This document shows, in pieces, positions 45,128-56,864 of a stretch of DNA of 64,000 nt. The notes under the pieces were generated by a model. That model saw only the letters and a program-made list of their open reading frames with translations, did not search any database and was not told where the DNA came from. Each line of letters starts with the position of its first letter. Positions within the stretch are counted from its first letter, which is position 1. The stretch comes from Pseudarthrobacter sp. NIBRBAC000502772 (GTDB taxonomy: Bacteria; Actinomycetota; Actinomycetes; Actinomycetales; Micrococcaceae): assembly GCF_006517235.1 (NCBI RefSeq), contig NZ_CP041188.1:2294001-2358000 (forward strand), read 5' to 3'. The translations under genes and the position numbers were made by a program.

Positions 45128-46729
45128 ATGCAGGACCTTGGAATCATCAGCCCGGGCCTCGAGGAGTTCCGCGAACTCGCCGGCAGCAGCCGGGTCATCC
45201 CCGTCACGCTCAAAGTGCTGGCGGACGCGGAGACCCCGATCGGCCTCTACCGGAAGCTGGCCCAGGGCCAGCCCGGCACGTTCCTGATGGAGTCTGCGGC
45301 GGTGGGCGGCACGTGGTCGCGGTATTCCTTCATCGGCGCGAAGTCCCGGGCAACCCTGACCACGAAGGACGGCCAGGCGCACTGGCTGGGCCAGCCCCCT
45401 GCCGGAGTGCCCCTGGACGGCAATCCCGTGGATGCCATCCGCGACACCATCGAAGCACTGCGGACCAGCAGGTTTGACGGACTGCCGCCGTTCACCTCCG
45501 GCCTCGTCGGCTTCCTGGGCTGGGAAACGGTCCGCCACTGGGAACGGCTGACCAGCCCGCCGGAGGATGACCTCCACCTGCCCGAGATGGCGCTGAACCT
45601 GGTGACGGACATGGCCGTGCACGACAACCATGACGGCACCGTGCTGCTGATCGCCAACGCCATCAACTTCGATGGCAGCTCCGACCGCGTGGACGAGGCC
45701 TGGGAAGATGCCGTGGCCCGGGTCAAGGCCCTCCTGACCACGATCAGCACACCCGTGGCCCAGCCGGTTTCCGTGCTGGAACCCGCCGCCCTGGACTTCG
45801 CCTCCAGCGTCGAGGAACGGTGGGACGAACCCTCCTACTTGGCCGCGCTGGATCGCGGCAAGGAAGCCATTGTGGATGGCGAAGTTTTCCAGGTGGTGAT
45901 TTCACGCCGCTTCGAGATGGAGTGCGGCGCCTCGCCCCTTGACGTGTACCGCGTCCTGCGCAACACAAACCCCAGCCCGTACATGTACATCTTCAGCCTC
46001 GAGGACGCCGACGGCCGGGAGTACTCGATCGTCGGGTCCTCGCCCGAGGCCCTGGTGACGGTGACCGGTGAGGAAGTCATCACCCACCCCATCGCCGGTT
46101 CACGGCCCCGCGGCAAAACGGTGGAGGGAGACAAAGCCCTCGCCGAGGAACTGCTGGCCGACCAGAAGGAACGCGCCGAACACTTGATGCTCGTGGACCT
46201 CTCCCGCAACGATCTGTCTAAGGTCTGCGTGGCGGGAACCGTGGACGTCACGCAGTTCATGGAGGTGGAGCGGTTCAGCCACATCATGCACCTGGTCTCC
46301 ACCGTGGTGGGCAAGCTGTCCCCGGACGCGAGCGCCTACGACGTCCTGAAGGCGACCTTCCCCGCGGGCACCCTGTCCGGTGCCCCGAAGCCCCGGGCTC
46401 TGCGCCTGCTGGACGAGCTTGAACCCCACCGCCGCGGCATCTACGGCGGCGTGGTGGGTTACCTCGACTTTGCCGGCGACATGGACATGGCCATTGCCAT
46501 CCGCTCGGCCCTTCTCCGTGAAGGCCGCGCCTACGTCCAGGCCGGGGGAGGCATCGTGGCGGACTCGGTGAACCCCACAGAAGCCTTGGAGACTGTGAAC
46601 AAGGCGGCCGCTCCGCTCCGGGCCGTACACACGGCCGGATCGCTGCACAACATCGCGGCGGAATCGCTCCCCGGCACCTCTCACCTCAGCGACGCCGGCA
46701 CCGCCGGGGAAAGCCAGGCCGCCGAATGA
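45128..46729 (+). CDS. trpE: Anthranilate synthase component I
   Basis: The 533-aa chorismate-using enzyme carries out the first tryptophan step. The feedback site is in LMESAAVGGTWSRYSFIGA. The catalytic block includes HPIAGSRPRGKTVEGD, LVDLSRNDLSKV, PAGTLSGAPKPRALRLLDEL and RRGIYGGVVGYLDF. The amidotransferase subunit TrpG is not in the window. An Ala/Gly/Glu tail of ~25 residues ends the protein. The stop overlaps the next gene (ATGA). Confidence 0.95.
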   Translation: MQDLGIISPGLEEFRELAGSSRVIPVTLKVLADAETPIGLYRKLAQGQPGTFLMESAAVGGTWSRYSFIGAKSRATLTTKDGQAHWLGQPPAGVPLDGNPVDAIRDTIEALRTSRFDGLPPFTSGLVGFLGWETVRHWERLTSPPEDDLHLPEMALNLVTDMAVHDNHDGTVLLIANAINFDGSSDRVDEAWEDAVARVKALLTTISTPVAQPVSVLEPAALDFASSVEERWDEPSYLAALDRGKEAIVDGEVFQVVISRRFEMECGASPLDVYRVLRNTNPSPYMYIFSLEDADGREYSIVGSSPEALVTVTGEEVITHPIAGSRPRGKTVEGDKALAEELLADQKERAEHLMLVDLSRNDLSKVCVAGTVDVTQFMEVERFSHIMHLVSTVVGKLSPDASAYDVLKATFPAGTLSGAPKPRALRLLDELEPHRRGIYGGVVGYLDFAGDMDMAIAIRSALLREGRAYVQAGGGIVADSVNPTEALETVNKAAAPLRAVHTAGSLHNIAAESLPGTSHLSDAGTAGESQAAE

Positions 46730-47328
46730 CGGTGGCCTGGGCCAGGAAGTCCACGCTGGTACTGCTGATCGCTGTCCTTGCGCTGGCGGTCTTCGGGACC
46801 ACCACCCAGACCTGGATCACCGTCACCCTGGACGCCAACCAGGTGGGCCAGGCGGCGGGGGACCAGAACACCCTTCCGGTCCAGGGCAGCAAGGCCGCCA
46901 CCGCGGTGACGGCCCTGGCCGTCGTGGCCCTGGCGGGCGGACTGGCAGCGTCCATCGCAGGAAAGTTCGCGCGGTGGGTCATCACCGCCCTCATCATGTT
47001 GGCCTCCGTCGGCATCATTGCCGCGGCCGCCACGGTGCTGGCTGACCCGCTGGGGGCCGCGCAGGGCTCCATCGCCGCTGCCACCGGGGTCACCGGCGGG
47101 AACGCGGAAGTGGCTGTTACCGTCTTCCCGGTCCTCGCCGTCGTCGCCGGTGCCTTGCTGGCGCTGGCCGCGTTGCTCATCATCCCCGCTGGCCGGCACT
47201 GGAAGTCGCGGACCAAATATGACGCAGCCACATACGGGGGGCCCGCTGGAAGTACGGCGGCCGCCACCGGTCCTGTGGACGAGATCGACAGCTGGGACCG
47301 GCTCTCGCGCGGCGACGATCCCACGTGA
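46726..47328 (+). CDS. Trp biosynthesis-associated membrane protein (TIGR02234)
   Basis: The 200-aa protein has four hydrophobic segments (about 8-27, 60-80, 85-110, 125-150), consistent with a four-helix membrane protein. The conserved early motif TTTQTWITVTLDANQ lies in an extracytoplasmic loop. The family is found in actinobacterial trp operons and its function is unknown. It overlaps trpE by 4 bp. Confidence 0.85.
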   Translation: MTVAWARKSTLVLLIAVLALAVFGTTTQTWITVTLDANQVGQAAGDQNTLPVQGSKAATAVTALAVVALAGGLAASIAGKFARWVITALIMLASVGIIAAAATVLADPLGAAQGSIAAATGVTGGNAEVAVTVFPVLAVVAGALLALAALLIIPAGRHWKSRTKYDAATYGGPAGSTAAATGPVDEIDSWDRLSRGDDPT

Positions 47329-47444
47329 ACCCTGCTCGCAGCCAAACCCGAGCAGCCCGCTAAACCTGAGCCCGGACTGCCGATGGGCAGGTCACGGCCA
47401 AAAAATGGCAGAATGTAAGCAGTATTCATCCCGAGGAGATTCAC

Positions 47445-47732
47445 ATGAGCAAAGCACCCGCTTCCGTATCGAAATCAGGCACCCGGACCGTTGCCCCCGG
47501 CGTCGTTGACCACAGCCAGGAACTTGGCCACGGCAACAGCCCCGCGGCCTGGACCTGCGTGATCGTTATGCTGGTCGGCGCCCTCATCGCGTCCATCGCC
47601 TTTGTCATCGCCAACACGCCCATCTTCATCGCGGGCGCAGCCGTGATGGTCCTCGGCCTGATCCTTGGCTACGTCATGCGCAAGGCGGGCTACGGCGTCG
47701 AAGGCAGCAAGCTGAAGAGCTCCGGCCACTGA
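47445..47732 (+). CDS. HGxxPAAW family membrane protein
   Basis: This 95-aa protein has two transmembrane helices (about 43-62 and 66-84) with the signature HGNSPAAWTCV just before the first. The actinobacterial family is of unknown function and regularly sits inside trp operons. GAGGAG stands in front of the ATG. Its stop overlaps the trpC start (TGATG), so it is coupled to trpC. Confidence 0.88.
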   Translation: MSKAPASVSKSGTRTVAPGVVDHSQELGHGNSPAAWTCVIVMLVGALIASIAFVIANTPIFIAGAAVMVLGLILGYVMRKAGYGVEGSKLKSSGH

Positions 47733-48553
47733 TGGCGACTGTTCTCGACGACATCAATGCCGGTGTCTGGGAGGATATGGAGGCCAGGAAGCGTCTCGTT
47801 TCGCTGGCGGAAGTGAAGGACCTGGCGGCGGCCGCGGCACCCGCGCGGGACGCCTGGTCGGCCCTCGGCGGCACCGCAGTGCAGCGGGACCAGCTGAAGG
47901 TCATCGCGGAAATCAAGCGGCGCAGCCCGTCCAAGGGCGACCTTGCCAGCATCGTGGATCCGGCAGCGCTGGCAGAGCAGTATGCCGACGGCGGCGCAGC
48001 CGTGATCAGCGTCCTCACCGAACAGCGGCGCTTCAACGGCTCCCTTGCGGACCTGGACGCCGTCCGTGCCCGCGTGGACGTTCCGCTGCTCCGCAAGGAT
48101 TTCACGCTCGACGAGTACCAGATCTGGGAGGCCCGCGCCCACGGCGCGGACCTGATCCTGCTCATCGTGGCGTCGCTCTCCGACAGCCAACTCCGGGAGT
48201 TCAGCGCCCTCAGCCGCGAACTCGGCATGAACGTGCTTGTGGAGACGCACACGGAAGAGGAAATCGAACGTGCAGTGGCGGCTGAGGCGCGCATCATCGG
48301 CGTCAACGTGCGCAACCTGAAGACGCTCGACGTCGACCGTTCAGTTTTCGCCTCCCTCGCGGGACTGATTCCGGCCCGAGCCCTGGTCATCGCCGAATCC
48401 GGTGTGCGCGGCGTGGACGACGTGACGCATTACGCCGCCAACGGCGCCAACGCCATCCTGGTGGGCGAGGCCCTGGTCAGCGACGCAACGCCGCGTGACC
48501 GGATCGCCGAATTCACGGCGGCCGGCGCTGCCGCCATCGCCGCCCGGGCCTAG
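47732..48553 (+). CDS. trpC: Indole-3-glycerol phosphate synthase
   Basis: This 273-aa TIM-barrel enzyme shows VIAEIKRRSPSKGDL (catalytic Lys and Glu context), AVISVLTEQRRFNGS, VPLLRKDFTLDEYQIWEARA, and VNVRNLKTLDVD, followed by ESGV and the phosphate site ILVGEALV. It is monofunctional. It overlaps the HGxxPAAW gene stop by one base. Confidence 0.96.
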   Translation: MATVLDDINAGVWEDMEARKRLVSLAEVKDLAAAAAPARDAWSALGGTAVQRDQLKVIAEIKRRSPSKGDLASIVDPAALAEQYADGGAAVISVLTEQRRFNGSLADLDAVRARVDVPLLRKDFTLDEYQIWEARAHGADLILLIVASLSDSQLREFSALSRELGMNVLVETHTEEEIERAVAAEARIIGVNVRNLKTLDVDRSVFASLAGLIPARALVIAESGVRGVDDVTHYAANGANAILVGEALVSDATPRDRIAEFTAAGAAAIAARA

Positions 48554-48625
48554 TCCGGGCACCCGCCGGGCCTGGCGCCGGCGGCACAACACTTCCGAAC
48601 GACCAACTTGAACAGGACGGGACTG

Positions 48626-50029
48626 ATGGCTGAATCCTCAGACAACGCTGACAACAATGCTGCGGACGCTTTCCTGCAGGGCGGCTCGCTGAAGCACGCC
48701 CCGGGGCCATACTTCGGCGGCTACGGCGGGCGTTGGATGCCTGAATCGCTGATCGCCGCCCTTGACGAGCTCGAAGACACCTTTGAAAAGGCCAAGGCAG
48801 ATCCCGAATTCCTGGCCCAGCTCTCCGACCTGAACAAGAACTACTCCGGCCGTCCCTCGCTGCTGACCGAAGCCAAGCGGTTCTCCGAGCACGCCGGAGG
48901 TGCCCGGATTTTCCTCAAGCGCGAGGACCTAAACCACACCGGATCCCACAAGATCAACAACGTCCTGGGCCAGGCCCTGCTGGCCAAGCGCATGGGCAAA
49001 ACCCGCGTGATCGCCGAGACGGGCGCCGGGCAGCACGGCGTTGCCAGCGCCACCGCCGCCGCGCTCCTCGGCCTGGAATGCGTTGTCTACATGGGCGCCG
49101 AAGACTGCCGCCGGCAGGCACTGAATGTCGCCCGGATGCAGCTGCTCGGCGCCACCGTGGTGCCCGTGGTGAATGGTTCCCAGACCCTCAAGGACGCCAT
49201 CAACGACGCCCTCCGGGACTGGGTCAGCAACGTCGACAACACGCACTACCTGTTGGGCACCGCTGCCGGGGCGCACCCGTTCCCGGCCATGGTCCGCTTC
49301 TTCCACGAGGTCATCGGCGAGGAAGCCCGCGCCCAGATCCTGGAGCAGACCGGCAAACTGCCCGACGCCGTCTGCGCCTGCATCGGCGGCGGTTCGAACG
49401 CGATCGGCATCTTCCACGGATTCCTGGATGATCCGTCCGTGAAGATCTACGGCTTTGAAGCCGGCGGCGACGGCGTGGAAACCGGCCGGCACGCAGCCAC
49501 CATCACCCTCGGCAAGCCGGGCGTCCTGCACGGCGCACGTTCCTACCTCATGCAGGACGATGACGGGCAGACCATCGAGTCGCACTCGATTTCCGCAGGC
49601 CTGGACTACCCGGGCGTGGGCCCGGAGCACGCCTACCTGGCCGACATCGGACGCGTCAGCTACGAACCCATCACCGACAGCGAAGCAATGGACGCGTTCA
49701 AGCTGCTGTGCCGGACGGAGGGCATCATCCCCGCCATCGAATCCTCACACGCCCTCGCGGGTGCCATCAAGGTTGGCAAGCGCCTCACTGAAGGCACCGC
49801 TGACCCGTCCGAAACGGTGATCATCGTGAACCTTTCCGGCCGTGGCGACAAGGACGTGGAGACCGCCGCGGAATGGTTTGACATGCTTGACGAGGAGGGC
49901 AAGGTCAAGGGCACCAACCTGTCCACGCGCAAGCCCAAGGGCCCTGCCGACAGAGCAGAAACTGAAGCCGTTCCCGCCACAGCTGCCCCTGCCACCAAGG
50001 CCGCGGACAACAACGAGGACCAGAACTGA
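48626..50029 (+). CDS. trpB: Tryptophan synthase beta chain
   Basis: This 467-aa PLP enzyme joins indole and serine. Lys109 in [13 protein letters not shown] forms the Schiff base; [14 protein letters not shown] and the phosphate loop [12 protein letters not shown] are intact. A ~40-residue Ala/Thr-rich tail extends past the normal end. I chose the ATG at 48626, preceded by GGACGGGA, over a TTG six codons earlier. The stop overlaps trpA (TGATG). Confidence 0.96.
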   Translation: MAESSDNADNNAADAFLQGGSLKHAPGPYFGGYGGRWMPESLIAALDELEDTFEKAKADPEFLAQLSDLNKNYSGRPSLLTEAKRFSEHAGGARIFLKREDLNHTGSHKINNVLGQALLAKRMGKTRVIAETGAGQHGVASATAAALLGLECVVYMGAEDCRRQALNVARMQLLGATVVPVVNGSQTLKDAINDALRDWVSNVDNTHYLLGTAAGAHPFPAMVRFFHEVIGEEARAQILEQTGKLPDAVCACIGGGSNAIGIFHGFLDDPSVKIYGFEAGGDGVETGRHAATITLGKPGVLHGARSYLMQDDDGQTIESHSISAGLDYPGVGPEHAYLADIGRVSYEPITDSEAMDAFKLLCRTEGIIPAIESSHALAGAIKVGKRLTEGTADPSETVIIVNLSGRGDKDVETAAEWFDMLDEEGKVKGTNLSTRKPKGPADRAETEAVPATAAPATKAADNNEDQN

Positions 50030-50835
50030 TGACTGAACAGACGGCCAGCAAGTCCGCCGCCGCCATCGACCGTGCGCGGGACGCCGGGCGCTCAGCGCTC
50101 GTGTGCTACCTGCCTGCCGGGTACCCGGACGTCCAGGCCACCATCGACGCAGGCATTGCCATGGCGAAGAACGGTGCCGACCTGATCGAAATCGGCATTC
50201 CCTACTCGGATCCGGTTATGGACGGCCCGGTCATCCAGGCAGCCACCACCGAGGCGATCGCCAACGGATTCCGGGTCGAGAGCGTCTTTGACGTTGTCGC
50301 CGGCATCACGGCAGCCACCGATGTGGCCGTGCTGGTGATGACCTACTGGAACCCCGTGGTCCGGATGGGTGTGGACGAGTTCTCGCGCCGGCTGGCCGAG
50401 GCCGGGGGAGCAGGGCTCATTACGCCTGACCTCATCCCGGACGAAGCATCGGAATGGTTCGCCGCCTCGGACAAGTACGGACTGGACCGTGTGTTCCTCG
50501 TGGCGCCGTCCTCCACCCCGGAGCGCCTGGCCATGACGGTCAAGGCAAGCCGCGGCTTTGTGTATGCCGTCTCCATCATGGGCGTGACGGGGACCCGCCA
50601 GGCCGTCAGCAGCAGCGCGGAGAAGCTCGTGGCCGACACGCACGCCGCCGGCGCCGAACGTGTGTGCGTGGGACTCGGTGTCTCCAACGCCAGCCACGTC
50701 CGCGAGATCGCAGCATACGCAGACGGTGTCATCGTTGGCACCGCGCTTGTTGCCGCCATCCGTGACGGGGGAGTCCCCGCCGTCGCCGACCTCACCCGGG
50801 ACCTGAGCGCCGGACTCGTCAGGGAAGAAGCCTAA
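50029..50835 (+). CDS. trpA: Tryptophan synthase alpha chain
   Basis: This 268-aa TIM barrel releases indole from indole-3-glycerol phosphate. The catalytic Glu and Asp lie in ADLIEIGIPYSDPVMDGPVI (with the Glu of IEIG). VLVMTYWNPVVRMG, LITPDLIPDEASEW and VGLGVSNASHVREI follow. It is coupled to trpB by one shared base and lies 5 bp before lgt. Confidence 0.96.
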   Translation: MTEQTASKSAAAIDRARDAGRSALVCYLPAGYPDVQATIDAGIAMAKNGADLIEIGIPYSDPVMDGPVIQAATTEAIANGFRVESVFDVVAGITAATDVAVLVMTYWNPVVRMGVDEFSRRLAEAGGAGLITPDLIPDEASEWFAASDKYGLDRVFLVAPSSTPERLAMTVKASRGFVYAVSIMGVTGTRQAVSSSAEKLVADTHAAGAERVCVGLGVSNASHVREIAAYADGVIVGTALVAAIRDGGVPAVADLTRDLSAGLVREEA

Positions 50836-50840
50836 CCACC

Positions 50841-51995
50841 ATGCAGATCCTCCTTCAGGCCGCCGCCCTGGTGCCGGCCAGCATCCCCAGCCCGGACTGG
50901 TCCGGCTTCGACATCCCGCTGCCGTGGGGGACTCTGCGGATCCACGCCTATGCCCTGTGTATCCTCGCCGGGATCATCGTGGGCCTGTGGCTCACATCCG
51001 TCAGGTGGGCCCGCCGCGGCGCGCCCGAAGGCAGCGTCTGGGACATCGTCATCTGGGCGATTCCCTTCGGCATCATCGGCGGCCGGCTCTACCACGTGGT
51101 TTCGTCCCCGGACGCCTACTTCGGGCCCGGCTTCGACGGGACCGGGGACCTGTGGCTCATCCCGCAGATCCAGCGTGGCGGACTGGGCATCTGGGGTGCC
51201 GTGGTTCTGGGCGTCCTGGGCGCCTGGATCGGCTGCCGCCGATCCGGTGTGAAACTCACCGCCTTCCTGGACGCCGCGGCGCCCGGACTGCTGCTGGCGC
51301 AGGCCGTTGGCCGCTGGGGCAACTACTTCAACCAGGAGCTCTTCGGCGGGCCCACCACCCTGCCGTGGGGCCTGCAGATTGATGCGGACAACCCCAACTT
51401 CCCGGCCGGCATGCCGGTGGATACGCTCTTCCACCCCACGTTCCTGTATGAGTCGCTCTGGAACATCGCCGGCGTGCTCATCCTGCTGGCCCTGGACCGC
51501 CGATTCCACTTCCGCCGCGCCCGGCTCTTCTGGCTCTACGCCATGTATTACACGCTGGGCCGGGTCTGGATCGAAGCAATGCGGATCGACGACGCCGAAC
51601 AGATCAACCTGTTCGGGATCACCACCAGGCTCAACGTCTGGACCAGCATCTTTGTCTTTGTGGCAGCACTCATCGTGTTCGTCCTCCTGGGATTGAAGGG
51701 CCGCCCGGAACCGGACACTCCCTTCCTGGCGGGCCGCGAGCCGGCAGCAGTCGAGGACGTGGACGCTGCGGGGGAGGAAGAGGCGCCGGTCCGAGATGCG
51801 GACACTTCTGTCTCGGATAGTGAATCGCGTGATAATCTCCCACATAACCAAAATGGTGCCCGGATCCCTTCCACCCCAACGGAAGAGGAACCGGCAGTCC
51901 GGGACAGCGACAAGCCTGTACCGGAGTCGCCGGTAGCCGGAAGTTCCCGCCACAAGGCAACGGAATCCGCGCCGGAGGCTGGCACGAACAAGTAG
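50841..51995 (+). CDS. lgt: Prolipoprotein diacylglyceryl transferase
   Basis: This 384-aa membrane enzyme lipidates prolipoproteins. Seven hydrophobic segments lie in residues 1-285. Key motifs are LRIHAYALCILAGIIVG, AIPFGIIGGRLYHVV (catalytic-type Arg/His region) and the Lgt signature QAVGRWGNYFNQELFGGPT. The last ~100 residues are an acidic, low-complexity cytosolic tail common in actinobacterial Lgt. It closes the trp operon, starting 5 bp after trpA. Confidence 0.95.
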   Translation: MQILLQAAALVPASIPSPDWSGFDIPLPWGTLRIHAYALCILAGIIVGLWLTSVRWARRGAPEGSVWDIVIWAIPFGIIGGRLYHVVSSPDAYFGPGFDGTGDLWLIPQIQRGGLGIWGAVVLGVLGAWIGCRRSGVKLTAFLDAAAPGLLLAQAVGRWGNYFNQELFGGPTTLPWGLQIDADNPNFPAGMPVDTLFHPTFLYESLWNIAGVLILLALDRRFHFRRARLFWLYAMYYTLGRVWIEAMRIDDAEQINLFGITTRLNVWTSIFVFVAALIVFVLLGLKGRPEPDTPFLAGREPAAVEDVDAAGEEEAPVRDADTSVSDSESRDNLPHNQNGARIPSTPTEEEPAVRDSDKPVPESPVAGSSRHKATESAPEAGTNK

Positions 51996-52127
51996 GACGC
52001 CAGCACGGCAGGGTAGCAGAGTCAACACTCGGAGCGCCCACACACCACAGCGTCGTGGCAACAGGGCCCATCCGTTCAGCAGACAGCAGCTGGCCGGTCA
52101 AGCCCGGGTCGGGGGTCTGCGTAACTG

Positions 52128-52157
52128 TTCATTCAGCAGGCCGGTCTGGCCTACAAT
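52128..52157 (+). promoter_or_regulatory. Possible promoter of gltBD
   Basis: TTCATT (52128-52133) and TACAAT (52152-52157) are 18 nt apart, about 100 bp before gltB. An AGGCC/GGCCT inverted repeat lies between them and could be an operator. The rest of the 263-bp gap after lgt shows nothing clear. Confidence 0.45.
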
Positions 52158-52258
52158 TTCCTGTAAATAACACTTTGTTGTGCCCATCACAGAGGCGCTG
52201 ACGAGTGGGGCCAACGGTGTCCCTCCCATACGCACGATCAGGAGGAAGGACGTCTCCC

Positions 52259-55200
52259 ATGAGCCAAACTCTTCACACTCCCAGCTGGTCCGAACCGGAC
52301 CAGCCTGAGGCTGCCATGTCGCCGTTCAAGCGCTTTGCCGCGCTGCCCGAGGCCCGGGGTCTATACAACCCAGAGAACGAAAAAGACGCCTGCGGGCTGG
52401 CGATCATCGCAACGCTCCGCGGCGAGCCCGGCTACGACATTGTCGACGCCGCGCTGACCGCGCTCCGCAACCTGGAGCACCGTGGAGCGGTGGGTGCCGA
52501 CGAGGGAACAGGTGACGGTGCCGGCCTGCTCATGCAGATCCCGGACGAGTTCTTCCGCGCCGTCACAGAATTCGAACTCCCCGCACCGGGCCAGTTCATA
52601 GCCGGTACCGCCTTCCTCCCTGCCGAGCAGCGCGAAGCGGACGCCGCCAAGGCCGGCATTGAAGGCCTTGCCGCCGATGAAGGCCTGACCGTGCTCGGCT
52701 GGCGCGAAGTGCCCATCGTCGCAGACCTTGTGGGCGCCATGGCCCGCGCCTGCATGCCCTACTTCTCACAGCCCTTCCTTGCCTCGGCAACCGGCGAGGA
52801 ACTCGACCGCAACGAGCTCGACTCACGCGCCTGGCGGATCCGCAAGCGTGCCCAGAACAAGTTCGGCGTGTACTTCCCGTCGCTGTCCTCGCGCACCATC
52901 GTCTACAAGGGCATGCTCACCACGGCCCAGCTGGAGCCGTTCTACCCCGATCTCTCGGACAAGCGTTTCAAGACCAAGCTGGCGATCGTCCACTCGCGCT
53001 TCTCCACCAACACGTTCCCGTCCTGGCCGCTGGCCCAGCCGTTCCGCACCATCGCCCACAACGGTGAAATCAATACCGTCAAGGGCAACCGGAACTGGAT
53101 GCGCGCCCGCCAGTCCCAGCTCGCCAACCCGCTGCTGGGTGACTCCCCGGAAGAGCTATACCCCATCTGCACGCCCGGTGCGTCAGACTCCGCGTCCTTC
53201 GACGAAGTCGCCGAGCTGCTGTGGCTCTCCGGCCGCCCCATCACGCACTCGATCATGATGATGATCCCCGAGGCCTGGGAAAACCACGCCACCATGGATC
53301 CGGCACGGCGGGCGTTCTACGAATACCATTCCCTGCTCATGGAACCGTGGGACGGCCCCGCGGCCGTCTCCTTCACCGACGGCAACCTCGTCGGCGCCAC
53401 CCTGGACCGCAACGGCCTGCGCCCCGGACGCTACTGGATCACCGAAGACGGGCTGATCATCTTCGCCTCTGAGGTGGGTGTGATCGACGTCGAACCCTCC
53501 AAAGTGGTCAAGAAGGGCCGGGTTTCCCCGGGCAAGATGTTCCTGGTGGACACCGAGGCCGGCCGCATCATCGACGACGAAGAGGTCAAGGCCGAGGTCG
53601 CTGCCGCGAACCCTTGGGCCGAGTGGGTCAAGGACAACCTGATTGACCTCAAGGACCTCCCCGAGCGCGAGCACGTGGTCCACACCGCCGCGTCCGTGAA
53701 CATCCGCCAGCGGACCTTCGGGTACACCACCGAGGAGCTCAAGATCCTGCTCGGCCCGATGGCCCGCACCGGCGCCGAGCCGCTGGGTGCCATGGGTTCG
53801 GACACCCCGATCGCAGTGCTGTCCAAGCGTCCCCGGCTGCTGTTCGACTACTTTGTGCAGTCCTTCGCGCAGGTCACCAACCCGCCGCTGGATGCCATCC
53901 GTGAAGAGCTGGTCACGTCGCTGACGTGCGCCATCGGCCCGAACGGCAACCTGCTGGACACCAAGCAGGTCCGCCAGCCGCAGGTCATGTTGCCGTTCCC
54001 CGTGATCAACAACGACCAGCTCGCCAAGATCGCCAACATCGAAACGCCCGACGGCGACCGCGTGGCCATGAAGGTCCGCGGCCTCTACCGCCCCGAAGGC
54101 GGCGAGAACGCCCTGCGTGCCCGGCTCACCGAGATCTGCGAGCAGGTGTCCGGCGCGATCAACCGCGGCGTGCAGTACGTTGTGCTGTCCGACCGTGACT
54201 CGAACGCGCAGTGGGCCCCGATTCCGTCGCTGCTCCTGGTCAGCGCCGTGCACCACCACCTGCTGCGCAGCGCCAACCGCACCAAGACCGCCCTGGTGGT
54301 CGAGGCCGGCGACGTCCGCGAGACGCACCACGTGGCTGTCCTGATCGGCTACGGGGCCTCCGCCGTGAACCCGTACCTGGCCATGGAATCCGTGGAGCAG
54401 CTCATCACCGCCGGTGACGTTGTGGGGGTCACCCCGCAGGACGGCGTCTACAACCTGATCAAGGGCCTTGGTAAGGGCGTCCTGAAGATCATGTCCAAGA
54501 TGGGCATCTCCACTGTTGCGTCCTACACCGGTGCGCAGACGTTCGAGGCCCTGGGCCTCGGACAGGAACTGGTGGACGAGTTCTTCGCCGGCACGCATTC
54601 CCAGCTGGGCGGCGTGGGCCTGGACGTTATCGCCGCCGAAGTTTCGGCGCGGCACCAGATGGCCTACCCCGAAGGCGGCATCGAACTGCCGCACCGCCCG
54701 CTCCTGGGCGGCGGCGAATACCAGTGGCGCCGCGACGGCGAGCCGCACCTGTTCAACCCGGAGACCGTCTTCCGCCTCCAGCACGCCACGCGTGAGCGCC
54801 GCTATGACATTTTCAAGGCCTACACCAAGGGCGTGGATGACCAGTCCGAGAACCTGATGACCCTGCGCGGGCTGCTCAAGTTCAAGAACGACCGTCCTGC
54901 TGTTCCGTTGGAGGAAGTGGAGCCCGTCTCCAGCGTTGTGAAGCGCTTCTCCACCGGCGCCATGAGCTACGGTTCCATCTCCAAGGAAGCGCACGAGACG
55001 CTCGCCATCGCCATGAACCAGTTGGGCGGCAAGTCCAACACCGGTGAAGGCGGCGAGGACGTGGACCGCCTGCTGGACCCGAAGCGCCGCTCTGCCGTCA
55101 AGCAGATCGCGTCGGGCCGGTTCGGCGTCACCAGCCTGTACCTGACCAACGCGGATGACATCCAGATCAAGATGGCGCAGGGTGCCAAGCCCGGCGAAGG

Positions 55201-56864
55201 CGGCCAGCTGATGGCGCAGAAGGTGTACCCCTGGGTTGCCCGGACGCGCCACTCGACGCCCGGCGTCGGCCTGATTTCGCCGCCCCCGCACCACGACATC
55301 TACTCCATCGAGGACCTCGCGCAGCTCATCTACGATGCGAAGCGCGCCAACCCCTCGGCCCGGGTACACGTCAAGCTCGTCTCCGAAGTGGGGATCGGCA
55401 CTGTGGCGTCGGGTGTCACCAAAGCGAAGGCCGACGTCGTACTCGTCTCCGGCCACGACGGCGGAACCGGCGCGTCCCCGCTTAACTCGCTCAAGCACGC
55501 GGGTGTGCCGTGGGAGCTCGGGCTCGCTGAGACGCAGCAGACGCTGATGCTCAACGGCCTGCGCGACCGTGTGGTGGTCCAGGTGGACGGCCAGCTCAAG
55601 ACCGGCCGTGACGTTGTTATCGCCGCGCTGCTCGGCGGCGAGGAGTTCGGTTTCGCCACCGCCCCGCTGGTGGTGGAAGGCTGCATCATGATGCGCGTCT
55701 GCCACCTGGATACCTGTCCCGTGGGCGTCGCAACGCAGAACCCCGAGCTGCGGGCCCGCTTCACCGGCAAGCCCGAATTTGTGGTCAACTTCTTCGAATT
55801 CTTGGCCGAGGAAGTCCGCGAGATCCTCGCGGAACTCGGCTTCCGGAGCATCGAAGAGGCGATCGGCCACGCCGAGGTGCTGGATGCCCGCGAAGCGATC
55901 AACCACTGGAAGGCCGACGGCCTGGACCTGGACCCGATCCTGCACGGGCTCGAGTTCGACGACGACGCTCCGCTGCGCAACATGACCTCGCAGAACCACG
56001 AGCTGGACAAGCACTTCGACCAGCGGCTGATCACCATGGCCACGGAGGCGCTGACTGACCGCAGCCCGGTGAAGATCGCGGTGGACGTGATCAACACGGA
56101 CCGCTCGGTGGGCACCATGCTGGGCCACACGGTGACCAAGACGTTCAGCACGGACGTGCTGGCGCCGGACACCATCGACATCACGCTGACCGGTACCGCG
56201 GGACAGTCGCTGGGCGCCTTCCTGCCCGCCGGCATCACGCTGCGCCTCTTCGGTGACTCGAACGACTACGTGGGCAAGGGCCTTTCCGGCGGGCGGATCA
56301 TCGTCCGGCCGGACCGCACCAACGTGTTCAAGGCCGAAAGCAACGTCATTGCCGGCAATGTGATCGGCTACGGCGCCACCAGCGGCGAGATGTTCCTGCG
56401 CGGCCAGGTGGGCGAACGCTTCATGGTCCGCAACTCCGGGGCCACCGCAGTTGTTGAAGGCATCGGAGACCACGGCTGCGAGTACATGACCGGAGGGCAG
56501 ACGCTGATCATCGGCCGCACCGGACGCAACTTCGGCGCCGGCATGTCCGGCGGCACCGCCTATGTGCTGGACCTGCAGACCACGCAGGTCAACAAGGACG
56601 CCCTGCAGTCCGGCGAACTCCAGCTCGTTGAACTCGACGCCGAAGACCGGGACATTGTCCACGGCCTGCTGGTGAAGCATGTCGAGGAAACGGAATCTCT
56701 GCATGCAGCCCGGCTGCTGGAGAACTTCGACGACACCGCTGCCCGCATTACCAAAGTGCTGCCGCGCGATTACGCGGCAGTCCTGCAAACCCGACTGGAC
56801 GCCATCGAAGAGGGCCTCGACCCCGATGGCGAAGAAGTATGGGCTCGAATCCTGGAGGTAACCG

